Assembly (NCBI GenBank): GCA_937906975.1
Contig: CALCUN010000184.1
Location: forward strand, 1 to 8,129
Direction: 5' to 3'
DNA: 8,129 nt
DNA from: an uncultured Bacteroidales bacterium
GTDB lineage: Bacteria > Bacteroidota > Bacteroidia > Bacteroidales > P3
The notes beneath the pieces are model-generated. The model made no database searches and was not told the DNA's origin. It saw only the letters and a program-made list of their open reading frames with translations. Both the position numbers and the translations under genes were made by a program. This document shows positions 1 to 7,040 of the stretch, one piece after another (position 1 is the first letter of the stretch; every line of letters begins with the position of its first letter).

Positions 1-398
1 CAGATATCGGTGCAAATAATATCTCCGGCGGTCTCTATCACTACACACTTCCATCAAACCATCCCGGATTTGGCGACCTTGATGACTACTATCAGGGCTA
101 CTACACACACCCCACACAAAAAGCCGCACTCCAGGTATGGAATAAAGATATAGAGGTAGCACGTAAGCACGTTCTCTCCGTTCTTTCCTACACAGGCGAA
201 GAATCTGCTAAAATTGCAAATATTCAGGCAAATGGTAAGGCAAACTTCTCTGCAGTTGTATCAAATATCATTCTTGGCAAACAGCCTATAGAAGATTATG
301 ATAAAGCTATAGCATTTATAAATAATAATGTAAATAGTTTAGTTGGAATGAAAAATGCCCTTTACAGAAGAGAGATGTATTCTAATGTAAATTTTTAA
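1..398 (+). CDS. C-terminal part of a probable extracellular sugar-binding (ABC substrate-binding) protein, 5' end outside window
   Basis: The reading frame is open from base 3 to the TAA at 396-398 and gives the last 131 residues of a protein whose start lies outside the window. The segment ARKHVLSVLSYTGEES, then IILGKQPIEDYDKAIAFINN and a basic end, has the layout of the C-terminus of family 1 extracellular solute-binding proteins. In those proteins a 'tkfImG..pidDfDkyv..l' stretch is followed by a final helix. The part seen holds no membrane segment. Such proteins bind oligosaccharides for an ABC importer, which would suit the beta-galactosidase downstream, but the two are separated by a hairpin and about 400 bases. 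The first 60 or so codons use more C-ending codons and are visibly richer in GC than the rest of the window. The family call rests on pattern only; another secreted protein is possible. Confidence 0.45.
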   Translation, partial: DIGANNISGGLYHYTLPSNHPGFGDLDDYYQGYYTHPTQKAALQVWNKDIEVARKHVLSVLSYTGEESAKIANIQANGKANFSAVVSNIILGKQPIEDYDKAIAFINNNVNSLVGMKNALYRREMYSNVNF

Positions 399-428
399 AC
401 CCCGTTTAAAGACTGTTTAAAGAGGTTT
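397..428 (+). terminator. terminator-like imperfect hairpin after the first gene
   Basis: The sequence starts inside the stop codon. AAACC (397-401) pairs with GGTTT (424-428), and TTTAAA (405-410) pairs with TTTAAA (416-421) around a GACTG loop. Mismatched bases lie between the two stems. A T-rich but interrupted tract follows. It is a plausible factor-independent terminator, weakened by the mismatches and the lack of a clean T run. Confidence 0.4.
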
Positions 429-522
429 TAAAAGATTCTTTTCTTTGTAATGCTTTTCTTTTTTCAAAGGATTCTGTTATTTTTTCAAAGAGAAAATCCA
501 TTTTCTCAAAGAGATAATTCAT
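406..522 (-). CDS. possible small heptad-repeat ORF antisense to the intergenic region (doubtful)
   Basis: On the minus strand an ATG at 522 opens a frame of 38 codons ending at TAA 408-406. The same frame stays open upstream to a TGA at 651-649. Because the tandem repeat is 21 bases long, the peptide is a heptad series (MNYLFEK, MDFLFEK, ITESFEK, then a basic tail), which could form an amphipathic helix. No promoter was recognised for it and its end falls within the terminator-like hairpin. A chance frame across a 21-bp repeat would look the same, so this is recorded as a possibility only. Confidence 0.12.
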   Translation of the reverse strand: MNYLFEKMDFLFEKITESFEKRKALQRKESFKTSLNSL

Positions 523-563
523 TTTCTTAAAGAAAAAACAAATTTTCTTCAAAGAAATCTCTT
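459..563. repeat. five degenerate 21-bp tandem repeats, consensus start TTTTYTCAAAGA
   Basis: Five units of exactly 21 bases start at 459, 480, 501, 522 and 543. Each opens with TTTT(T/C)T followed by C/T and AAAG, then a more variable A-rich part. Units 2 and 3 are the most alike. The spacing is constant although the units have diverged, so the period is not just low complexity. Twenty-one bases is close to two helical turns and also seven codons; the minus strand is open across the array. Similar words (CTTTGAAAAA) recur in the hairpin at 2737-2832. Confidence 0.75.
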
Positions 564-650
564 TTAAAAATCTGTTTTCAGTTCTATAAGTCTTGATGAA
601 AATTTGCCTTAACGATTTTTTTGTGTCTTGCAGATTTAAGATTTTGTATC

Positions 651-731
651 AAATAAGCATTTGAAATATTTTGAGAACGATATACTTGTTGGCACTAAAC
701 GATAAATAATGACTAATCATAAATAAGCATT
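651..731. promoter_or_regulatory. 11-bp direct repeat AAATAAGCATT at a 70-bp interval, possible operator pair
   Basis: AAATAAGCATT occurs at 651-661 and again, identically, at 721-731. The second copy ends 15 bases before the -33 box of the beta-galactosidase promoter. The position suits a regulator-binding site, but the regulator is unknown, and 11 AT-rich bases can repeat by chance in such sequence. Confidence 0.25.
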
Positions 732-746
732 AAAAATAGCAATCCG

Positions 747-775
747 TTGTTAAATAAAAAAAAGCCGTATCTTTG
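747..775 (+). promoter_or_regulatory. Bacteroidota-type promoter of the beta-galactosidase gene
   Basis: TTG at 747-749 forms the -33 box and TATCTTTG at 768-775 matches the TAnnTTTG -7 consensus, with 18 bases between. Transcription would start near 781, about 30 bases before the ATG at 810. This also rules out translation from the in-frame TTG at 747, which is the -33 box itself. Confidence 0.75.
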
Positions 776-809
776 TACCAATATAATTAGGTATAAACTG
801 ATTTTTTAT

Positions 810-2690
810 ATGAAAAAATTATCTTATTTGTTATTGCTTTTGGCGTTATTGCCACTCGGATTGTTTGCTCAAAAGAAATCTTCTTTTGAAATCAAGGATG
901 GTGATTTTTATTTGAATGGTAAAGCAACTCCAATCTATTCGGGAGAGATGCATTACTCACGCATTCCTCACCAATATTGGCGTCATAGGTTTCAAATGAT
1001 GAGAGCAATGGGCTTAAATGCTGTTGCTACTTATGTTTTTTGGAATTGGCACGAGCAAGAACAAGGTAAATGGGATTTTGAGGGTGATAAGGATTTGGCA
1101 GAGTACATAAAAATTGCAGGAGAAGAGGGTTTAATGGTAATTCTTCGTCCCGGTCCATACGTTTGTGCTGAATGGGAGTTTGGAGGTTATCCTTGGTGGT
1201 TACAAAACATTGAAGGCATGGAAATACGCCGCGACAATGAGCAGTTTTTGAAATATACTAAGCTTTATATTGAAAGACTTTTCAAGGAAGTTGGTCATTT
1301 GCAATGCACAAAAGGCGGTCCTATCATAATGATTCAATGCGAAAACGAGTTCGGATCCTACGTTGCTCAACGTACAGACATTAGTTTAGAACAGCATCGT
1401 GCCTATAATGCAAAGATAAAACAGCAATTGATTGATGCAGGTTTTGATGTTCCTATGTTTACTTCCGATGGTAGTTGGTTATTTGAGGGTGGTAGCACTC
1501 CCGATGCTCTTCCTACTGCAAACGGTGAAAGCAATATTGAGAATTTGAAAAGGGTTGTCAATAAATATCACAATAATCAAGGGCCTTATATGGTGGCTGA
1601 ATTTTATTCCGGTTGGTTGTCTCATTGGGCTGAGCCGTTTCCTCAAACCGATGCTTCAAGTCTTGCACGTCAAACAGAGGATTATTTGAAAAATGATGTG
1701 TCTTTTAATTTTTATATGGTGCATGGTGGAACTAATTTCGGTTTTACAAGTGGTGCAAATTATGATAAAAAGCGTGATATTCAACCCGACTTGACAAGTT
1801 ATGACTACAACGCTCCTATAAGTGAGGCAGGTTGGGCAACAGCAAAGTATGATTCTATTCGTAATGTTATGAAAAAATACGTAAAAGATATTCCTGCTGT
1901 ACCTTCTGCAATGCCTGTTATTGAAATTCCTTCAATCAAATTAGATAAAGTAGCAGATGTTTTGGGTTATTCTTCTTTAATAAAACCTATTCTTGGAGAT
2001 AGTCCTAAGACTTTTGAGCAGTTGAATCAAGGTTATGGTTATGTGCTTTATTCTCGTCATTTCAAACACCCAATAAGTGGAACTCTTGCAATCAATGGCT
2101 TGCGTGATTATGCTGTAATTTACATCGATGGCGAAAAGGTTGGAGAACTTAATCGCAACACTCAGACCTACGAAATGGAAATCAACATTCCTTTCAATGC
2201 AACCCTACAAATCTTGGTGGAAAATATGGGACGAATAAATTATGGCAGCGAGATTGTTCACAACACCAAAGGGATAATCAGCCCAATCACCATTGCGGGA
2301 GAGGAAATCAAAGGTGAATGGGAGATGTATCAACTGCCAATGAATGAAATGCCCGATTTTTCTAAGTTAGGTAGCAGAAATGTGTTAAAGAACCCAAGTT
2401 CGCAAGCAAATCGTTTAAAAGATTGTCCTGTTTTCTATGAGGGTACTTTCACTCTTAATGAAACGGGGGATACTTTCATTGATATGTCTGATTGGGGAAA
2501 AGGTATTGTCTTTATAAACGGGCACAACATCGGTCGTTATTGGCAAGTTGGTCCTCAACAGACGCTTTATATTCCGGGCGTTTGGTTGAAAAAAGGAGAA
2601 AACAAAATTGTTATTTTTGAGCAATTAAATAAAACCCCTATGACAGAGGTAAAAACTGTGAAAACTCCTATTTTAATGGAGTTGAAATAA
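810..2690 (+). CDS. periplasmic/secreted beta-galactosidase, glycoside hydrolase family 35
   Basis: A 626-residue retaining beta-galactosidase that removes terminal beta-linked galactose from oligosaccharides or glycans. Residues 1-21 form a signal peptide (MKK, a leucine-rich core, then LFA before QKK). No lipobox cysteine is present, so the enzyme should be released into the periplasm. The catalytic TIM barrel follows. QCENEFGSY holds the acid/base Glu180 and MVAEFYSGW holds the nucleophile Glu264, spaced as in human GLB1 (188 and 268). MVHGGTNFGFTSGA at about 303 is also typical of the family. The C-terminal jelly-roll region ends with VFINGHNIGRYW at about 567. Length is normal and all key residues are present. 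The frame extends upstream to a TTG at 747, but that TTG is the -33 promoter box, so ATG 810 is taken as the start. The gene runs convergently to the minus-strand cassette and appears to be ordinary host carbohydrate metabolism, monocistronic in this window. Confidence 0.93.
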   Translation: MKKLSYLLLLLALLPLGLFAQKKSSFEIKDGDFYLNGKATPIYSGEMHYSRIPHQYWRHRFQMMRAMGLNAVATYVFWNWHEQEQGKWDFEGDKDLAEYIKIAGEEGLMVILRPGPYVCAEWEFGGYPWWLQNIEGMEIRRDNEQFLKYTKLYIERLFKEVGHLQCTKGGPIIMIQCENEFGSYVAQRTDISLEQHRAYNAKIKQQLIDAGFDVPMFTSDGSWLFEGGSTPDALPTANGESNIENLKRVVNKYHNNQGPYMVAEFYSGWLSHWAEPFPQTDASSLARQTEDYLKNDVSFNFYMVHGGTNFGFTSGANYDKKRDIQPDLTSYDYNAPISEAGWATAKYDSIRNVMKKYVKDIPAVPSAMPVIEIPSIKLDKVADVLGYSSLIKPILGDSPKTFEQLNQGYGYVLYSRHFKHPISGTLAINGLRDYAVIYIDGEKVGELNRNTQTYEMEINIPFNATLQILVENMGRINYGSEIVHNTKGIISPITIAGEEIKGEWEMYQLPMNEMPDFSKLGSRNVLKNPSSQANRLKDCPVFYEGTFTLNETGDTFIDMSDWGKGIVFINGHNIGRYWQVGPQQTLYIPGVWLKKGENKIVIFEQLNKTPMTEVKTVKTPILMELK

Positions 2691-2736
2691 GAGTTGCTTT
2701 CAGAGTATTATTCATAGAATTTTCCATTTCAAAACA

Positions 2737-2832
2737 CCCTCAAAATTTTTCTTTGAAAAAAAGAAAAAAAGCAAAGAAAAAATCTTTTTTTTCTTTGAAA
2801 AAATTTCAAAAAACAAAGAAAAATTTTGAGGG
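2737..2832. terminator. large nested hairpin, probable bidirectional terminator
   Basis: CCCTCAAAATTTTTCTTTG (2737-2755) is the exact reverse complement of 2814-2832, a perfect 19-bp stem. Inside it, CAAAGAAAAAA (2772-2782) pairs with TTTTTTCTTTG (2787-2797). The structure lies between two convergent genes, 47 bases after the beta-galactosidase stop and 19 bases after the fusion-gene stop on the other strand. A and T runs in the stems give T-rich tracts on either transcript. An open frame through here on the plus strand (2753-2959) gives a lysine-rich peptide and is a by-product of the A-rich stem. Confidence 0.75.
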
Positions 2833-2850
2833 TTGTTTGATTGTTGATTT

Positions 2851-3930
2851 TCAAGATTTTAATAATCCTAATTTTTCTAAACGTCTGCTAATTGCACCTC
2901 TTGTTCTTTCAAACTTTTTTGCGAGATTACTAATGCTATTTCCCTCTTCGTATAACTGACTTAGTAATTTATCAGATTCTTCGTCCCATTTCTTATAGGC
3001 ATTTTTGTTAATGGCACGCTTTTCCTCTATTGTAGTTTTTTTTGTTTTGGACTCATCTTGCACTTTATACTTTTGCTTGTGAGGTAACACTCCTCTAACT
3101 CCTCCTCTTGGGTCTTTTACATCTCCTTTGTAACGAGGAATTAAATGAATGTGTACATGAAATACTGTTTGTCCTGCTGCTTGATTCACATTTATACCTA
3201 TATTGTATCCATCTGGGTGAAATCTCTCATCAATCTTATTTTTTACATATTGAAGCATTAGATTCATCGCCTCTCTTTCGTGATTGGTAAGGTCAAAGTA
3301 ATTTGCAACGTGGCGTTTTGGAATAATCAAAGCATGCCCCGGCGATGTTGGATAGCCATCGTAAAAAGCTACACACGTAGCTGTTTCACATATTATCTCT
3401 ACTCTACGAGATAATTTACAGAAAGGACATTTTTCATCTTCTTTTCGTGGAAGTTTATTAAAATGTTGGTATTTGTATAGTTCAAAACTACTATTTTGAA
3501 TCAAACTTTGAAAAGGTAGTTTTACATTACATTGATATGTATATTGTTTATGTATTGCGTGAAGTCTAAATCCTTCTTCTGTTAAATCTCTTCTTACTGC
3601 AAAATACGCAATTCCTTTTGGAGAAAGCAGATTTGTTACATTCATCATCACCTCTGCTTGTGCGTATGGTTCTAATACATTCAATACGTAATTGCAAATT
3701 ATGGTATCAAATTTTTCTTTTGGATAATCGGGGCGATAATAATAATCGTAACCAACTATATTAAATCCTCTTTTTTTCAGTTCATCTGTATCATATCCAA
3801 AACCACAACCGAAATCAAGTATCTTACCTTTTAACAAATCGTTTTTCAAAAGATAACGTGTAGGAACCGATAAATCAGTTCGCTTAATTGCAGTTAAATA
3901 AGGGTGATTTATTATTTCAGGATTTTTCAT
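2851..3930 (-). CDS. three-domain fusion: SAM-dependent methyltransferase, HIT hydrolase, C-terminal helix-turn-helix
   Basis: A 359-residue protein from ATG 3930. Residues 30-145 are a class I methyltransferase: LDFGCGFGYDT (38-48) is the glycine-rich SAM motif, IVGYDYY supplies the acidic motif II residue, and FDTIICNYVLNVL is motif IV. Residues 165-275 are a HIT domain with a CPFC zinc pair (Cys168, Cys171), GHALIIPKRH, and the triad HVHIHLI (His258, 260, 262). HIT enzymes hydrolyse or transfer nucleotides from phosphoramidates, dinucleotides or adenylated ends. A basic linker leads to residues 312-357, KKWDEESDKLL...NLAKKFERTRGAISRRLEKLG, a Myb/SANT-like helix-turn-helix that probably binds nucleic acid. 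An in-frame TTG at 3948 would overlap the HNH gene by 13 bases; the ATG, 5 bases after the HNH stop, is preferred. The methyl acceptor and nucleotide substrate are unknown. All domains keep their key motifs, so the gene looks functional. Confidence 0.85.
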   Translation of the reverse strand: MKNPEIINHPYLTAIKRTDLSVPTRYLLKNDLLKGKILDFGCGFGYDTDELKKRGFNIVGYDYYYRPDYPKEKFDTIICNYVLNVLEPYAQAEVMMNVTNLLSPKGIAYFAVRRDLTEEGFRLHAIHKQYTYQCNVKLPFQSLIQNSSFELYKYQHFNKLPRKEDEKCPFCKLSRRVEIICETATCVAFYDGYPTSPGHALIIPKRHVANYFDLTNHEREAMNLMLQYVKNKIDERFHPDGYNIGINVNQAAGQTVFHVHIHLIPRYKGDVKDPRGGVRGVLPHKQKYKVQDESKTKKTTIEEKRAINKNAYKKWDEESDKLLSQLYEEGNSISNLAKKFERTRGAISRRLEKLGLLKS

Positions 3931-3935
3931 CTTTT

Positions 3936-5006
3936 CTAATATTTCCAATTTTCAAAACCCATATTAAGTGCTATTTGATGCAGTGGGCTAAATGTTTGAT
4001 AAAAACAATCTATTAGTTTGTCTTTATTCATATTTACTATATCTTGTGGAGTGTATCCCAAGGATAAATAATCTTCTAATAGCTTATTTCTATTGTTAAA
4101 TTCAAGATTTATTTCTACTGCTTTTTGATGTGATTGTGCTAACTTTGGAAGATATAGATTTAAGTCTGGTAATTTATTGCTTTTTGAAGAATTAACATTA
4201 GGATTTATTGGTATTAGATTCCAAAGTAAGTCATGAGAAACAAAACTCCAAGGTATAAAATGATCAAGGTCATAATCCCCTTTATTGATTATATCATTTG
4301 TATAAAGACATCTTAATTCAAATCCTTTATCTATTGCTATATCCCAAAATTTGTGTTGCTGTGTTAAAGGTGTTCTTTCTTCTCTTTTGATAAGTTTATT
4401 AGATATATTCGGCACATTGGGATTGCGTACTTGAAGAAAATTAACTAATCCCCAATATGCAAAAGATGTTAATATTTCATAGTTCTCTCTTAAATAGATT
4501 AGCCATTTTGGATTTAATTCTACCCATAAAACACCTTTTATTTTTTCAAGTTTATATAAGCAATCGTTTTCAAATGTCTGTGAACGCAAAACTACTTCCG
4601 TATCATTTGAGGTATCTATCCAAGGACGAAGAAAACGAAAAGGCACATTGTTTTGCAGAAATTTTAATTGCTTACGAATATTTGGATTTTGTATTAACTC
4701 CTCTAATACTTTCGTTAATTTATCTACTCCAATGTTAATAGGAATGTCGTTTTCTCTTTGCAATGATTGTATTGTTTCGTTGAGTGATTCCGATTTACCA
4801 AAGGAAAGGCGAAAATAATTAACAGGATACCAAGCATTAGCAACCATTGTTATCATTATTTCCCACACGCTCATTCTTGTCTTACCCTGCTTTACATACA
4901 AATCCAAAATACCTATAAGCCAATAATACTTATACGTTGCTACCGTATTATCAAATACTCTATTTAGATGCTTTGTACTTAATTTTTCAGACTGAGGAAT
5001 AACCAT
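3936..5006 (-). CDS. HNH-endonuclease-like protein
   Basis: A 356-residue protein from an ATG. Residues 232-280 form an HNH-type beta-beta-alpha nuclease core: RCLYTNDII, then DLDHFIPWSF with Asp248-His249, then LWNLIPINPNVNSSKSNKLPD with Asn263, Asn272 and Lys275. This is the D-H ... N ... N/K pattern of HNH/McrA-type nucleases, which cut DNA with a bound metal. The second half of the usual zinc cysteine pairs is missing; only Cys233 is seen. The N-terminal 200 residues are a conserved-looking helical part (TYKYYWLIGILDLY, NAWYPVNYFRLSFGK) that I do not recognise; it may recognise a target or a partner. No signal peptide or membrane segment is evident. The gene is followed after 5 bases by the methyltransferase-HIT fusion, so the two are probably translated from one message and act together. 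The target is unknown. Confidence 0.8.
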   Translation of the reverse strand: MVIPQSEKLSTKHLNRVFDNTVATYKYYWLIGILDLYVKQGKTRMSVWEIMITMVANAWYPVNYFRLSFGKSESLNETIQSLQRENDIPINIGVDKLTKVLEELIQNPNIRKQLKFLQNNVPFRFLRPWIDTSNDTEVVLRSQTFENDCLYKLEKIKGVLWVELNPKWLIYLRENYEILTSFAYWGLVNFLQVRNPNVPNISNKLIKREERTPLTQQHKFWDIAIDKGFELRCLYTNDIINKGDYDLDHFIPWSFVSHDLLWNLIPINPNVNSSKSNKLPDLNLYLPKLAQSHQKAVEINLEFNNRNKLLEDYLSLGYTPQDIVNMNKDKLIDCFYQTFSPLHQIALNMGFENWKY

Positions 5007-5043
5007 AACAATACATTTTCTTGCAATCCATTACGATTTTCTG

Positions 5044-5051
5044 CAAAGATA
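5044..5051 (-). promoter_or_regulatory. possible -7 box upstream of the HNH gene
   Basis: Read on the minus strand the sequence is TATCTTTG, a perfect TAnnTTTG, 37 bases before the HNH start. It lies in the 62-base gap after the NTPase gene. No TTG is found at the expected -33 distance, so it may be a weak internal promoter, one needing an activator, or chance. No terminator was seen in this gap, so readthrough from the NTPase gene is also likely. Confidence 0.4.
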
Positions 5052-5068
5052 TTGAAAAATTATAATAA

Positions 5069-6928
5069 TTAGTTATTATTTTCTATTCGTTTAATAGCTT
5101 CTTCAATATGTTTTATTAATTCTTGTAACGTATATCTATCAACAAGTTTTCTTTTCTCTAATGCTAATTCTAACACTTGTTTCAAATTTTGCAAAGTAAC
5201 TAAATCATCGTTCCAACTATAAGCAATATTTTTTGTATCACAATTAAACATATAGTGATAAGAAAAAAATTGACATAATTCCATTAAACTTTCGTTATTA
5301 AGGTTTAATATTTTTTTAGCAATTGTTTTAGCGTCAATATTTTTAAAAACAGAAGTTAATTGATAAGTAGTTCTTTTATCACATGTACTTTTTGTACTCA
5401 AATCAATTAAACTTTTTACATTATCATTATTAATATTTAATAATGATTTTTCCATTTCATTTTTTAATTTACTATCCCTGTCGTTAAATTGTTCTTCTTC
5501 AAAATCTTTAATATGTTTTCCTTTTTCAGAATCGATTCTATTGTATGGATTTAATCCATAATAAAAAGAAGTACGAGTTTTATAGAGTTCTTCTTTATTA
5601 TTTATTGAATCATATTGTTCTTTTATATATGTTTTTATATTGTCTAATAATTCTTCTGTTATTGTACAAATATTATTTTGTTCAATACGAATAAGCAAAC
5701 CTATAACCTCTCCCATTTGATACATATTAGGAATTTCTTTATTCTTTACTTTTTCTTTTAAATCTTTATAAGCCTCTTTAAATTCTGCATTTGATAGACG
5801 GGAAAAGGAAGTTAGTTTTTCATACAAACTAATTTCTTTATTCATTTGGTTCAATAAATCTTCTACATAGTTTTTCAAACTACAACCTGTTTCTATTTCA
5901 TTGATAATTTGTTTAATGTTATCATTATTAAAAATATTTATATCATACTTACACTCTATTGGATTATACTTATTAACTATATTCTTTTTTTCATCATCTT
6001 TATCCCCCCAAATATGAGAAATAGAATGTGGATTCCATTCCTTTAACACTTGATAATTCTGACCTCTATATTCAGAATATATTACAATATACGTTCCTAA
6101 TAAAGATTTTAATAGAGTTTCTCCTTTGTTAATTAGATTAGAATCTAATTCATTATAAAGGACATTAAAATCATAAAGAGATTGGCGAAGTAAACGAAGA
6201 TTATTACACTTTGTAGATTTAAAACAATCGAGTATAAATTCTTTATTATTTACTATCCATTTTGTTAATTTCATTTCTTCGATAAAAAAATCTAAGGCAT
6301 TTTCCTCATCGGTAACTATTTCAAATTCTCGTCCAATAGTCTTTTCTTTAAACTCTTGTAATATTTTTTTATCATCTACTTTTGTTTCATCCCCAATAAT
6401 AATTACATGACAAGCTCCGTGTTCAACAAAACTATTAATATAACCAAGAAGATTTTTTATATCAATATTACAACGCTCTAAATCATCAAATATAATTAAT
6501 TTGCTTCCTATATTTAAATCTTTATCGCTTTTGGATGTTAACAAAGATAATGAATCTAATGTTGCATTAATTTGCATATCCTTTTTATTATCATTATTAA
6601 TATCAAAATCCACATTTGTTCTTAGTACAATTTTACCTGCTACTTTAAGAAGTTTTTTTATCATCTTTACACCCTTACTATATAAAATAGGATGAAGTTT
6701 TCTATCTATTTCCGTTGTTATTTGTGCAGTATCTTTTAAACCATAAAGCGAAACATATATTGGTTCAAGAATTATTTCTTCACCTAATTTCTCTTTATAA
6801 TCTTCTATCCATTTATTAATAAAAAATGTTTTTCCACTACCCCAATTCCCTTTCAACATTATAGCGTATTGTGGATCTGGATTTTCAATATATTTGATTA
6901 AAAAGTTTTTAATAAATTCGTTCTTCAT
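5069..6928 (-). CDS. KAP-family P-loop NTPase
   Basis: A 619-residue protein that opens with an NTPase domain. Walker A is GNWGSGKT (residues 27-34), Walker B is LIIFDDLER (144-152, with adjacent aspartates), followed by HVIIIGDETKV (sensor-like) and EKTIGREFEI near 195-205. This order and the closely paired acidic residues are typical of KAP NTPases. Those are often membrane-linked, but no clear transmembrane insertion is seen here; residues 86-102 are only amphipathic. The remaining 400 residues are helical, charged, rich in Asn, Lys and Glu, and not recognised; they may sense a ligand or bind a partner. The gene is the most AT-rich in the window and differs in codon use from the beta-galactosidase, which suggests recent transfer. 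It is the first gene of the minus-strand set and probably acts as its NTP-driven sensor or switch. That role is inferred from context. Confidence 0.82.
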   Translation of the reverse strand: MKNEFIKNFLIKYIENPDPQYAIMLKGNWGSGKTFFINKWIEDYKEKLGEEIILEPIYVSLYGLKDTAQITTEIDRKLHPILYSKGVKMIKKLLKVAGKIVLRTNVDFDINNDNKKDMQINATLDSLSLLTSKSDKDLNIGSKLIIFDDLERCNIDIKNLLGYINSFVEHGACHVIIIGDETKVDDKKILQEFKEKTIGREFEIVTDEENALDFFIEEMKLTKWIVNNKEFILDCFKSTKCNNLRLLRQSLYDFNVLYNELDSNLINKGETLLKSLLGTYIVIYSEYRGQNYQVLKEWNPHSISHIWGDKDDEKKNIVNKYNPIECKYDINIFNNDNIKQIINEIETGCSLKNYVEDLLNQMNKEISLYEKLTSFSRLSNAEFKEAYKDLKEKVKNKEIPNMYQMGEVIGLLIRIEQNNICTITEELLDNIKTYIKEQYDSINNKEELYKTRTSFYYGLNPYNRIDSEKGKHIKDFEEEQFNDRDSKLKNEMEKSLLNINNDNVKSLIDLSTKSTCDKRTTYQLTSVFKNIDAKTIAKKILNLNNESLMELCQFFSYHYMFNCDTKNIAYSWNDDLVTLQNLKQVLELALEKRKLVDRYTLQELIKHIEEAIKRIENNN

Positions 6929-7040
6929 AATACTTGATTTAAAATTTGATAAGCTAAAAGTAATATTTATATGACTTTACCATAATGAAATAAAGACATT
7001 ATTATAAAATATCCCATTGATATTTACTTAATCATGATTA

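Larger units (their letters stand above)
399..809. other. long AT-rich intergenic region with repeats and promoter
   Basis: About 410 bases without a convincing gene. From left to right it contains the end of the terminator-like hairpin, a 21-bp tandem repeat array (459-563), about 90 bases with nothing recognised, an 11-bp direct repeat at 651 and 721, and the promoter of the beta-galactosidase (747-775). The last 30 or so bases before 810 are the probable 5' untranslated leader. Confidence 0.7.

Noticed and set aside
459..563. CRISPR array
   Set aside because: The units are directly adjacent at 21 bases without unique spacers, and no cas genes are present.
747..809. N-terminal extension of the beta-galactosidase from the TTG at 747
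   Set aside because: The TTG is the -33 promoter box, the -7 box at 768-775 follows it, and the signal peptide starts at the ATG at 810.
2415..2624. 69-residue ORF antisense within the beta-galactosidase
   Set aside because: It lies wholly inside a strong coding gene with intact motifs and shows no recognisable domain.
2737..2832. Inverted repeats of a transposon
   Set aside because: The arms enclose only about 58 A/T-rich bases with a nested hairpin and lie between convergent gene ends, which fits a terminator.
2753..2959. Lysine-rich 68-residue ORF on the plus strand
   Set aside because: It reads through the A-rich terminator stem and then antisense to the 3' end of the fusion gene; its composition is that of low-complexity DNA.
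3931..3948. Start of the methyltransferase-HIT fusion at TTG 3948
   Set aside because: It would overlap the HNH gene by 13 bases using a rare start, while an ATG 5 bases after the HNH stop fits better; the choice does not affect any domain.
4457..4738. 93-residue plus-strand ORF inside the HNH gene
   Set aside because: It is antisense to a well-supported gene and has no recognisable features.
6501..6695. 64-residue hydrophobic plus-strand ORF
   Set aside because: It is antisense to the KAP NTPase domain; hydrophobicity follows from the complement of Lys/Asn/Asp-rich codons.
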